Both the position numbers and the translations under genes were made by a program. A DNA stretch of 22,218 bases from an uncultured Flavobacteriaceae bacterium (GTDB taxonomy: Bacteria > Bacteroidota > Bacteroidia > Flavobacteriales > Flavobacteriaceae), in contig CALZKX010000032.1 in assembly GCA_945788155.1 (NCBI GenBank), positions 1 to 22,218 on the forward strand, in the 5' to 3' direction. A model generated the notes under the pieces. The model was not told where the DNA came from. It was given only the letters and a program-made list of their open reading frames with translations, and ran no database searches. Within the stretch, counting starts at the first letter, position 1. Each line of letters starts with the position of its first letter. This document shows positions 1 to 7,606 of the stretch, piece by piece.

Positions 1-9
1 TAAATGGTG

Positions 10-17
10 TAACTTTG
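10..17 (+). promoter_or_regulatory. Flavobacterial -7 promoter box for fumC
   Basis: The octamer TAACTTTG matches the Bacteroidota sigma-A -7 consensus TAnnTTTG exactly. It lies 25 bases before the fumC ATG, so transcription would begin just downstream and leave a short leader. The partner TTG at -33 would fall outside the window, so only half of the promoter can be judged. Confidence 0.6.
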
Positions 18-42
18 TAACTTAAAATTAATTGTTTAAACA

Positions 43-1440
43 ATGAGTTATAGAATAGAAAAAGATACCATGGGTGAAGTTAAAGTTCCTGCTGATAAAC
101 TTTGGGGAGCTCAAACTGAACGTTCAAGAAACAATTTTAAAATTGGCGCTCCTGCCTCAATGCCTCTAGAAATAGTCTATGGCTTTGCTTATCTAAAAAA
201 GGCGGCTGCTTATACCAATTGTGAACTTGGTATTCTTTCTGAAGAAAAAAGAAATTTAATTGCCCAAGTATGTGATGAAATTCTTGATGGGAAACACGAC
301 GCACAATTTCCATTGGTGATTTGGCAAACTGGTTCTGGCACACAAAGTAATATGAATGTGAATGAAGTTATTGCTAATAGAGCACACCAAATTGCTGGAA
401 AAACTATTGGCGAAGGCAACAAAACCATTCAACCAAATGACGATGTAAACAAATCGCAATCATCCAACGACACCTTTCCTACTGGAATGCATATTGCTGC
501 TTATAAAAGAATTGTTGAAACAACTATTCCTGGAATCGCACAATTACGCGATACACTTAAACAAAAAGCAGAAGTCTTTAAAGATGTTGTAAAAATTGGT
601 AGAACCCATTTAATGGATGCCACACCTCTAACATTAGGGCAAGAGTTTTCGGGTTATGTGTCTCAATTAAATCATGGGCTAAAAGCACTTGAAAACACCT
701 TACCACACTTAAGCGAACTGGCTCTTGGTGGAACAGCTGTTGGCACTGGACTTAACACACCAAAAGGTTATGATGTTTTAGTAGCAAAATATATTGCTGA
801 ATTTACCAGTTTACCATTTGTAACAGCTCATAATAAATTTGAAGCTTTAGCAGCACATGATGCCATTGTAGAGTCGCATGGTGCTTTAAAACAATTAGCC
901 GTATCACTTAATAAAATTGCCAATGACATTAGAATGATGGCTTCTGGGCCTAGAAGTGGTATTGGAGAAATTATTATTCCAGCTAACGAACCAGGAAGCT
1001 CGATCATGCCTGGAAAAGTAAATCCAACACAATGTGAAGCATTAACTATGGTTTGCGCTCAAGTTATGGGTAATGATGTTGCGGTTACTGTTGGAGGTAC
1101 ACAAGGTCATTACGAATTAAATGTATTTAAACCAATGATGGCTGCCAATTTATTGCAATCGGCACAATTACTTGGTGATGCTTGTGTAAGTTTTGATGTT
1201 AATTGTGCAGTTGGCATAGAGCCAAATCATGTCGTAATAAAACAACTGCTTAACAACTCGCTAATGCTTGTTACTGCGTTAAACACAAAAATTGGGTACT
1301 ATAAAGCGGCAGAGATTGCCAATACGGCACATAAAAACGGCACGACATTAAAAGAAGAAGCTATAAATTTAGGCTATGTTAGTGCAGAAGATTATGATGA
1401 ATGGGTTAAACCCAAAAATATGGTTGGCAATTTGAAATAA
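43..1440 (+). CDS. fumC: Class II fumarate hydratase (fumarase C)
   Basis: This enzyme reversibly hydrates fumarate to L-malate in the cytoplasmic TCA cycle as an iron-free homotetramer. The 465-residue length is normal for the class II family. Family landmarks are intact: GSGTQSNMNVNE (97-108), SSNDTFPT (140-147), the GRTHLMDATP stretch with the catalytic-site histidine at 189, and the superfamily signature GSSIMPGKVNP (318-328) holding the mobile-loop catalytic serine. The ATG follows a perfect TAnnTTTG box. A secreted FG-GAP protein starts 36 bases downstream and may be read through, but the two have no obvious functional link. Argininosuccinate lyase and aspartase share the fold; the GSSIMPGKVNP and GRTHLMDA context favours fumarase. 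Confidence 0.97.
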   Translation: MSYRIEKDTMGEVKVPADKLWGAQTERSRNNFKIGAPASMPLEIVYGFAYLKKAAAYTNCELGILSEEKRNLIAQVCDEILDGKHDAQFPLVIWQTGSGTQSNMNVNEVIANRAHQIAGKTIGEGNKTIQPNDDVNKSQSSNDTFPTGMHIAAYKRIVETTIPGIAQLRDTLKQKAEVFKDVVKIGRTHLMDATPLTLGQEFSGYVSQLNHGLKALENTLPHLSELALGGTAVGTGLNTPKGYDVLVAKYIAEFTSLPFVTAHNKFEALAAHDAIVESHGALKQLAVSLNKIANDIRMMASGPRSGIGEIIIPANEPGSSIMPGKVNPTQCEALTMVCAQVMGNDVAVTVGGTQGHYELNVFKPMMAANLLQSAQLLGDACVSFDVNCAVGIEPNHVVIKQLLNNSLMLVTALNTKIGYYKAAEIANTAHKNGTTLKEEAINLGYVSAEDYDEWVKPKNMVGNLK

Positions 1441-1476
1441 ATTATATTTATAATATTAAAAACTAATAGCGTTACT

Positions 1477-2871
1477 ATGAAAAACAAGTTACACAATTTT
1501 ATTATTCTTTTTTGCATCTCTATTGCTATAAATGCACAAACCACCTTTAGTTCAAAAAATAATATTGCCACTACTGGAGATCAACCTTACAGAATGGTTT
1601 CTGGTGATTTTAACAACGATGGCAACATCGATTTAATTGTAGTAACATATGCAGCAAATACTATTGAGTTATATAGTAATGATGGTAGCGGTAATTTTTC
1701 ATTGCATTCTTCCTTACCAAACTCATTATCTGGTATTACAGGAATAAAGTTTGTTGATCTTAATGGAGATACTTTTGAAGATATTGTTGTTTGCTCTTAC
1801 AACAATGACAAAGTTGTTTGGTTTGCAAATGATGCTGGAGGTGGAGGGAATTTTGGAACTGAACAAACCATTTCAACATCTGTAGATGGCGCAAGCGGCT
1901 TAGCTGTTGGTACCATTAATGCTGGCGCAACAATTGATATAGCTGTATCAGCCTATGACGGCAATACGATTGTTTGGTTTAGTAATGATGGTTCTGGAAC
2001 CTTTTCAGGTCCAAACGCATTAGACAATACGCTCACAACTCCAGATACAATAACTTTAGAAGACATTGATGGAGACACCGATTTGGATGCTTTGGTGGTA
2101 ACTGGTCAATACAATTCATCGAATGTTGTGGAGATTTTTAGAAATGATGGCACTGGCTTTTTTACTAAGGATGCATCATCGGTAGCTACTGGTTTAAATT
2201 ATCTCACAGAAGCCGTATTAGTTGATTATGATGGTGACGCCAATTTAGATATTTTAGTTACTGTTCTTGGTGCAACTCCAGGAACTGGCTCTCTTATTTG
2301 GTATGAGGACAATGGTGCAGGTTTTACCGCTACACCAATTGCAACAAGTTTTGGAAATCCTTCTATGGTTCGTATGACAGATTTAGATAACGATGGCATA
2401 GATGATCTAATTGTAAGTAGTGGTGCTTTAGCAGATGTTAACGACTTAATTTGGTTTAAAAACAATGGTACTGGTGGTTTTGGGACTGAGCAAGTAATAG
2501 ATAATACACAAGGACAAGCCTATGTATTTGAGTTGGCAGATTTTGATAATGACACCTACCCAGATATTGCCAGTTCTGCATTTAACGATGACCAATTAAA
2601 CTGGTTCGAAAATCAATATTATATATTAGGCTTAGATGATAGAGATAAAGACACGTTTGGAGTTTACCCAAATCCTTCATCAAATATATTAAACTTTAAA
2701 AGCACGACTTCTGAAAATTTTGATGTTTTGATATATGATCTTTTAGGAAAAAAAGTGATAGAAACCAATAAAAACATTAATACTCCTTTAGATATTTCTT
2801 CTCTAGAGAGTGGGATTTATATTTTAAAACTTAAGGATTTCAACAAAGCTTATAAGTTCATAAAACAATAA
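1477..2871 (+). CDS. Secreted FG-GAP/VCBS repeat protein with type IX secretion sorting domain
   Basis: An N-terminal signal peptide is visible: basic start, hydrophobic run, and likely cleavage after the NAQ near residue 21. It is followed by repeated calcium-loop motifs of the FG-GAP/VCBS type, for example DFNNDGNIDL, DLNGDTFEDI, DIDGDTDLDA, DYDGDANLDI, DLDNDGIDDL and DFDNDTYPDI. At least six such blades suggest an integrin-like beta-propeller. The last 70 or so residues form a type A T9SS (Por) sorting domain: the YPNPSSN motif near 394, then a YDLLGK turn and the SGIYILKL strand. The protein should therefore cross the outer membrane through the type IX system and be anchored or released. 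Substrate or partner is not evident. It sits 36 bases after fumC and ends in a strong terminator. Confidence 0.9.
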   Translation: MKNKLHNFIILFCISIAINAQTTFSSKNNIATTGDQPYRMVSGDFNNDGNIDLIVVTYAANTIELYSNDGSGNFSLHSSLPNSLSGITGIKFVDLNGDTFEDIVVCSYNNDKVVWFANDAGGGGNFGTEQTISTSVDGASGLAVGTINAGATIDIAVSAYDGNTIVWFSNDGSGTFSGPNALDNTLTTPDTITLEDIDGDTDLDALVVTGQYNSSNVVEIFRNDGTGFFTKDASSVATGLNYLTEAVLVDYDGDANLDILVTVLGATPGTGSLIWYEDNGAGFTATPIATSFGNPSMVRMTDLDNDGIDDLIVSSGALADVNDLIWFKNNGTGGFGTEQVIDNTQGQAYVFELADFDNDTYPDIASSAFNDDQLNWFENQYYILGLDDRDKDTFGVYPNPSSNILNFKSTTSENFDVLIYDLLGKKVIETNKNINTPLDISSLESGIYILKLKDFNKAYKFIKQ

Positions 2872-2892
2872 ATATGTATTGCTTATTAATGC

Positions 2893-2928
2893 AAAAAGCA
2901 GGGAACAATTAAGTTTCCTGCTTTTTTT
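2893..2928 (+). terminator. Rho-independent terminator after the FG-GAP gene
   Basis: A 14-bp stem (2893-2906 with 2913-2926, one G-U pair) closes a six-base AATTAA loop and runs into T residues. It lies 22 bases after the FG-GAP stop codon. The A-run on the left arm means it could also work on the opposite strand, where the Crp/Fnr gene ends nearby. Confidence 0.85.
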
Positions 2929-3024
2929 CAATTGGTTAGTTAGCTATTAATCTTTTCTTAGGATTATCATGTAATATGAAGTCATAAAAATATTACTCTC
3001 AAACTAATTCTTCATTAACATATG

Positions 3025-3606
3025 TTAATAGTTTAGCTTTTTTCTAACCCTGCTTAATTGTACAGGTGTTATATTTAAAAAAGAAGCTATTTGAAATTGC
3101 GGAATAAGATCATCAATATTTGGAATGCGTTGCCTTAAGTTAAGGTATCTTTGCGTTGCATCTATAGACATCAGCTCTAAGTTTCTACGTTCATATTCTA
3201 TAAATATATTTTCAAGAACTCTGTTATATAAGTTAGATAGTTTAATATCTGTTTTACACATATCCATAAAAATTGCAAAATTAAGCTCAATCACTTTGCA
3301 TTCGGTAAGTGTTTCATAGGTTAACTCAGATGGTTTTTTGGTAATAATCCCTGTTAATGGGCCTACGAAAGATTTTGGCACAAACAGCTTTTTATTATAT
3401 TGTTTACCCGACTCTGTATTAATATACGCTCTCATAATTCCAGAAATAAGCATATACACATTTGGAGAAGGAATTTCACCTTGCTTGGCTATTATTTCGT
3501 GCTTTTTTAGGGTTTTATACGAGGCAATCTTCTCAAGTTTTTTAAAACCCACTTCGTCTATTTCGGCAAAAGAGTTTAAAAAAGTAAAGTTAGCGTTCTT
3601 CATCAT
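3025..3606 (-). CDS. Crp/Fnr-family transcriptional regulator
   Basis: The 193-residue protein has a cyclic-nucleotide-binding-like jelly roll over roughly residues 25-115, including the KHEIIAKQGE strand and the VYMLISGIMRAY strand. A dimerisation helix follows (about 117-145), then a short C-terminal DNA-binding region with the helix-turn-helix around FQIASFLNITPVQLSRVRKK (171-190). The wing after the helices is almost absent, as in many Bacteroidota members of this family. The cNMP phosphate-binding motif RxAA is not seen, so the ligand may not be cAMP. The start lies one base after the upstream racemase stop, implying translational coupling and possibly control of that gene or of the divergent hutI. 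ATG codons at 3606 and 3603 are both possible starts. Confidence 0.88.
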   Translation of the reverse strand: MMKNANFTFLNSFAEIDEVGFKKLEKIASYKTLKKHEIIAKQGEIPSPNVYMLISGIMRAYINTESGKQYNKKLFVPKSFVGPLTGIITKKPSELTYETLTECKVIELNFAIFMDMCKTDIKLSNLYNRVLENIFIEYERRNLELMSIDATQRYLNLRQRIPNIDDLIPQFQIASFLNITPVQLSRVRKKLNY

Positions 3607-3607
3607 A

Positions 3608-4300
3608 TTATATACTTAAAGCGCTATTAAATGCTGCATTTACATGAATCATTGTAGTATCAAATACAGGAACCGAAACCTCTTCTTGCTTAATTAGCAA
3701 AGGTATTTCGGTACAACCTAAAATTACACCTTTTACGCCTTTGTCAATTAAATTATCTATTATTTGCAAATAAATTTGTTTAGATGCATTATTAAGGATG
3801 CCTTTTGCCAATTCAGTATAAATCACATCATGTATTATTTGTCTTTGTTTAGAATCTGGAATAACCACTTCAATATTACTTGAAAGTAAAATATCCTTGA
3901 AAAAATCCTTTTCCATAGTATATTTTGTCCCCAAAAGAGCAACTTTATTAATTTGCTGCTCTTTAATTTTTTGAGCAGTAGCTTCAGCTATATGGATAAC
4001 AGGGATTGATACTGCACTCCTCACAGCATCAATACATAAATGCATGGTATTGGCACATATAATTATAATATCTGCTCCTGCAGCTTGCAAGCTTTTGCCT
4101 GCATTCTTCATTATATCATCCAATGTATCCCAATCATCTTTGGATTGAAGCTTGGAAATTTCACCAAAATCTAAAGAATTAATAATCACTTTGCATGAAT
4201 GATTACCTCCAAACTTCGAATACGCTAGGTCATTTAAAATTTGATAGTATAATATGGTAGAAAGCGGTGAGATTCCTCCAATAAGTCCTATAGTATTCAT
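3608..4300 (-). CDS. Aspartate/glutamate racemase family protein
   Basis: This cofactor-independent amino-acid racemase family uses two cysteines as opposed acid/base catalysts. Both are present: Cys82 in ICANTMHL and Cys196 in LGCTEIPLLI. The N-terminal MNTIGLIGGISPLST is the usual first strand and loop of the family. The length of 230 residues matches the YgeA/Asp-racemase branch and is shorter than MurI, so cell-wall glutamate racemase is less likely. It is the first gene of a two-gene unit with the Crp/Fnr regulator and is divergent from hutI, separated by 122 bases. Because histidine breakdown ends at glutamate, a glutamate-related substrate is an attractive inference, but specificity cannot be read from the sequence. 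Aspartate, glutamate and broad-specificity racemases, and related hydantoin or decarboxylase members, remain possible. Confidence 0.88.
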   Translation of the reverse strand: MNTIGLIGGISPLSTILYYQILNDLAYSKFGGNHSCKVIINSLDFGEISKLQSKDDWDTLDDIMKNAGKSLQAAGADIIIICANTMHLCIDAVRSAVSIPVIHIAEATAQKIKEQQINKVALLGTKYTMEKDFFKDILLSSNIEVVIPDSKQRQIIHDVIYTELAKGILNNASKQIYLQIIDNLIDKGVKGVILGCTEIPLLIKQEEVSVPVFDTTMIHVNAAFNSALSI

Positions 4301-4422
4301 AAAAACCTTTTGTTTTTAGTATGAATTATTCACAAATAAAACAATTAATTTAAAACATAGCTTATCAAGCAACATATTTTATTCTAAATTTATAGCTTAT
4401 AACAGAAGCATTACAATTTTAA

Positions 4423-5661
4423 ATGACGACACTAATAACAAACATTAAAGAATTACTTCAAGTTAGAGACATAAGTATCACTAGGGTTTCAGGTAAAGAC
4501 ATGAAGCATTTACCAACCATTAAAAATGCCTTTATTATTATTGAAAATGGTGTTATTGCAAATTTTGGAGAAATGAAAGACCTGCCTAACATAAAAGCAG
4601 GTAATGTAATTGATGCTAAAGGCAAAACGGTATTGCCCAGTTGGTGCGATTCTCATACACATATTGTCTATGCTGGAAATAGGGAACAGGAATTTGTAGA
4701 TAGAATTAATGGACTTAGTTACGAAGAAATTGCTAATCGTGGTGGTGGTATTTTAAATTCGGCTAAAACGCTTCAAGCAACTCCTGAAGACGATTTGTAT
4801 AATCAAACTGTACCTCGCATTAAAGAGGTAATGAAACTTGGTACAGGAGCCATTGAAATAAAATCTGGTTATGGTTTAACAACCGAGGCTGAACTTAAAA
4901 TGCTTCGCGTTGCAAAAAGAATTGAAAAAGCATTTCCTATATTGGTCAAAACCACTTTTTTAGGTGCTCACGCATTGCCTATGGAATATAAAAACCGAAA
5001 GGAAGATTATTTAAATTTGGTAATAAACAATATGCTACCAAAAGTGGCAGAAGAGAATTTAGCAGATTATATTGATGTGTTTTGCGAAAAAGGCTATTTC
5101 TCGTTAAAGGACACCGAACGTATTTTAATAGCTGGAAAAACTTATAACCTAATCCCAAAAATTCATGTTAACCAATTTAATGCTTTTGGTGGTATTGCAC
5201 TTGGTGTAAAATACAATGCATTATCTGTAGATCATTTAGAAGAATTAAACCAAGAAGATATAATCGCTTTACAAGATAGTAACACAATTCCTGTAGCTTT
5301 GCCCTCATGTTCTTACTTTTTAAGCATTCCATATACACCTGCGAGACAGCTTATAGATGCTGGTTTACCGCTTGCTTTGGCAACCGATTATAATCCAGGG
5401 TCCACACCAAGTGGAAATATGAATTTTGTAGTGAGTACAGCCTGTATTAAAATGGAAATGACTCCAGAGGAAGCCATTAATGCTGCAACAATAAATGGTG
5501 CTTATGCAATGGGGTTATCGCAAAAATGTGGTAGTATTACTAAAGGAAAAATAGCTAACCTTATTATTACAAAAGCTATTCCTAGCTATGGTTTTTTACC
5601 TTATGCCTTTGGAGATAATCACATCGATACTGTCATTATAAACGGTGAAGTTTTAGCATAG
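4423..5661 (+). CDS. hutI: Imidazolonepropionase
   Basis: This amidohydrolase opens the ring of 4-imidazolone-5-propionate to N-formimino-glutamate, the third step of histidine degradation, in the cytoplasm. The 412-residue length is typical. Metal ligands are visible: His78 and His80 in SHTHIVYAG, His248 in KIHVNQFNAFGG, and Asp322 in ATDYNPGSTPS. Other family stretches are KSGYGLTTEAELKML, FLGAHALP (His183), FCEKGYFS and SVDHLEE. No hutH, hutU or hutG lies within the window, so the pathway must be completed elsewhere in the chromosome. A near-consensus -7 box (TAAATTTA, 4385-4392) lies 30 bases upstream. The gene ends at a long palindromic repeat that can also terminate transcription. Confidence 0.96.
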   Translation: MTTLITNIKELLQVRDISITRVSGKDMKHLPTIKNAFIIIENGVIANFGEMKDLPNIKAGNVIDAKGKTVLPSWCDSHTHIVYAGNREQEFVDRINGLSYEEIANRGGGILNSAKTLQATPEDDLYNQTVPRIKEVMKLGTGAIEIKSGYGLTTEAELKMLRVAKRIEKAFPILVKTTFLGAHALPMEYKNRKEDYLNLVINNMLPKVAEENLADYIDVFCEKGYFSLKDTERILIAGKTYNLIPKIHVNQFNAFGGIALGVKYNALSVDHLEELNQEDIIALQDSNTIPVALPSCSYFLSIPYTPARQLIDAGLPLALATDYNPGSTPSGNMNFVVSTACIKMEMTPEEAINAATINGAYAMGLSQKCGSITKGKIANLIITKAIPSYGFLPYAFGDNHIDTVIINGEVLA

Positions 5662-5799
5662 AAAGAGGCTGTCTAAAAAGTGATTTTCAGTGTCATATTG
5701 AGCGCAGTTGAAATATCTAATGTACTGATATTTAAGATTCTTCGATTGTACTTAGAATAACAAATTAAAATTCTTCACTACTTTTTAGACAGCCTCTTT
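5662..5799. repeat. MITE-like palindromic intergenic repeat, also a terminator
   Basis: A perfect 20-bp inverted repeat bounds the element: AAAGAGGCTGTCTAAAAAGT (5662-5681) and its complement (5780-5799), the right arm followed by a T-run. Inside, TGTCATATTGAGCGCAGTTG... (5691-5718) pairs imperfectly with a second copy read in reverse at about 5736-5763, so the whole unit can fold into one long hairpin. The inner sequence resembles the GTCATTCTGAGC...GAAGAATCT repeats scattered through flavobacterial genomes. It starts directly after the hutI stop and ends 22 bases before the end of the convergent coiled-coil gene, where it can terminate both. No transposase is present, so mobility is inferred only. 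Confidence 0.75.
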
Positions 5800-5821
5800 T
5801 TTATAACCAATTATAAGGCTG

Positions 5822-6712
5822 TTATTTTAATACAAATTCTGTTGAAGACACTAGATTTTTTTGATCAAATACGTTTACTACATAACGGCCTTCTCCAAAT
5901 TTATCTGCCCCTCTAGCTTCCACGAATTCACATACGTCAAGATTTCTTGCTTCATAATTAAACTTGCTTATTAAGCTATAGTTTAAAGTCGTTTCATCAA
6001 ATTTTATTTGTTCGTTTAATCCTAACACATTGCTTTGTGGGTCCAATACTTGAACAAAGAATTCTTTATCGCCCTTCTCTACTAAGTTGTTTTTAGCAAC
6101 GGTGTAGCAAACTCTAATTTTATCTACTCTACGTGCTCTTTCCATTGGAATTAGTTTTCCAGAAGTACGCACCAATACTCCATAACCTTGTAGTTTTGCT
6201 GTTGTTAATACTGCTGCATTTTCAACAATATCAGCTAGCTCGGAATTTTGAACCAACAAAGAATCGTTAAACATGGTTGTAGATTCTAGTTCTATTTTTG
6301 TGCTATCTAAAGACGAAGCCAATAATACATTTTCAACTTTCAACGAATCGTTTTCAGCTAAAATAACATCCATTTCGACCTGAAGATCCAAGAATTTCTT
6401 TTTGTATCTCCATAAACTTCTCACTGAGTTTTCTGAAACTTTAAGAGAATCCATTAAGCCTTTAATACGCTCTCTAGCTTCTACCAATTTTTCGTTTGCA
6501 ACCTCGTTTTCACCAATGGCAACATCAAATTGTGCAGCCATATTGTTAAGGTCTTTTAATACAAGTTCTTTTTCTTGCGTTAATTGCTTTTTTGTATCTA
6601 CACTATCGTTATATAACGAATACGAGTAAAATGCTGTCCCTACAAGTAATAATACTGCGATGCTTAAAATTACTTTTAAACTTCTGTTGTTGTCTGCAGT
6701 TTTGTTTTCCAT
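5822..6712 (-). CDS. Membrane-anchored coiled-coil protein of unknown function
   Basis: I do not recognise a named family. The 296-residue protein has one transmembrane helix at about residues 12-32 after a short charged start, which predicts an inner-membrane anchor with the rest in the periplasm. Residues 38-175 are heptad-rich and charged and should form a long coiled coil. The last 115 residues look like a compact beta-rich domain, with alternating hydrophobic stretches such as IRVCYTVAKNN, FFVQVLDPQSN and RYVVNVFDQKN. The layout resembles structural or scaffold proteins of the flavobacterial envelope. It stands alone, divergent from the VTT-domain gene across a 333-base AT-rich gap, and shares its 3' repeat with hutI. 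Confidence 0.8.
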   Translation of the reverse strand: MENKTADNNRSLKVILSIAVLLLVGTAFYSYSLYNDSVDTKKQLTQEKELVLKDLNNMAAQFDVAIGENEVANEKLVEARERIKGLMDSLKVSENSVRSLWRYKKKFLDLQVEMDVILAENDSLKVENVLLASSLDSTKIELESTTMFNDSLLVQNSELADIVENAAVLTTAKLQGYGVLVRTSGKLIPMERARRVDKIRVCYTVAKNNLVEKGDKEFFVQVLDPQSNVLGLNEQIKFDETTLNYSLISKFNYEARNLDVCEFVEARGADKFGEGRYVVNVFDQKNLVSSTEFVLK

Positions 6713-7045
6713 AATTGATAATTGTTTTGTTAAATGCTTTTTTTAAATCTGAAATCTATTTTAATACTTTGTTGTTTGTTCTTATTAAGAGTAAATAATT
6801 CTAATTCTATAAAATTAACAAATTCTAACTAATTTCTCATTCATGCAATATATACGACTAACAAAAAAATTTAGATGTCACTAATGCTTTAATTATTGTT
6901 TAATAAAAACACAAAACCGAATAAACACTTGTAAGTTAAGTATTTAAACTTTTTTTAGTTTGCAATAAAAGTTTTGTTAAATTTAAACACTTAATAATAT
7001 CTGTAACTTTTTTTAAATACTCTCGTCGTATTTTAAACCAAGGTT
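6713..7045. other. Divergent AT-rich intergenic region without a recognisable gene
   Basis: This 333-base gap separates the start codons of the coiled-coil gene (minus) and the VTT-domain gene (plus), so both promoters should lie here. I see no open frame of note, RNA gene or strong repeat. No exact TAnnTTTG box was found in either orientation. A weak inverted pair, AGTATTTAAA near 6938 and TTTAAATACT at 7013-7022, and two AACTTTTTTT runs are the only structure. Confidence 0.5.
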
Positions 7046-7606
7046 ATGTCAACAAAATTGCAGCAGATACTAAAGTGGACTTGGATAAGCCTTATCGTTT
7101 TATGTGTTGTAATCTATCTTGTTGAACCTTCAATTTATGCAAATGAGACCATTGCAACTTTTGTAATTAAGTTTAGTAGTTATGCTTGGACTACATATTT
7201 TTTAATACACTTACTAAGAGGCTTTGTATTGTTACCTAGTACGCCTTTAATTTTTGCAGGAGTGATATTATTTCCAGACCAATTAATTTGGGTATTAATT
7301 GTATCATTAGCAGGTATTTTAGGATCTTCATTACTAATCTATTATTGCTCAAATAAACTTGGGTTTTTAAGCTTCTTTAATAGTGAAAGCAATAAAATAA
7401 AATTGATAAAGGAAAGACTTTCAGGCAAACATGGCTTCTATTATATTTTATTTTGGTCATTTTTCCCAATAGTTCCAACCGATGTTATTTGTTATGTTTC
7501 AGGAGCATTACGTATAAAACTACCTGTATTTATTAGCTCTTTATTATTAGGTGAATTGGTGTTATGCACAATTTATATTTTTGGCGCATCGTTATTTCTG
7601 AATTAA
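7046..7606 (+). CDS. VTT/TVP38-TMEM64 (DedA-like) membrane protein
   Basis: The 186-residue integral membrane protein has a first helix at about 12-29 and then a VTT-domain pattern: a re-entrant LPSTPLIFAGVILF segment (63-76), a helix containing GSSLLIYY, the second re-entrant FPIVPTDVICYVSGAL (139-154), and a final helix. Proline-flanked paired re-entrant loops are characteristic of the VTT/DedA superfamily, whose members move or scramble lipids such as undecaprenyl phosphate. The exact substrate cannot be called. It is convergent with the six-gene cluster: its TAA and the neighbouring stop overlap within TTAA at 7603-7606. Confidence 0.8.
   Translation: MSTKLQQILKWTWISLIVLCVVIYLVEPSIYANETIATFVIKFSSYAWTTYFLIHLLRGFVLLPSTPLIFAGVILFPDQLIWVLIVSLAGILGSSLLIYYCSNKLGFLSFFNSESNKIKLIKERLSGKHGFYYILFWSFFPIVPTDVICYVSGALRIKLPVFISSLLLGELVLCTIYIFGASLFLN

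Noticed and set aside
3014..3029. ATTAACATATGTTAAT, a perfect 16-bp palindrome at the end of the Crp/Fnr gene.
   Set aside because: It overlaps the stop codon, is almost pure A/T in an AT-rich genome and has no promoter nearby, so chance is a sufficient explanation.
3608..4300. Calling the racemase murI (cell-wall glutamate racemase).
   Set aside because: The length and the ICANTMH and GCTEIPLL contexts fit the YgeA-like Asp/Glu racemase branch better, and the neighbours are not cell-wall genes.
6713..7045. A possible small RNA or missed gene in the 333-base divergent gap.
   Set aside because: No stable GC-containing hairpin, exact promoter box or open frame of meaningful length was found.
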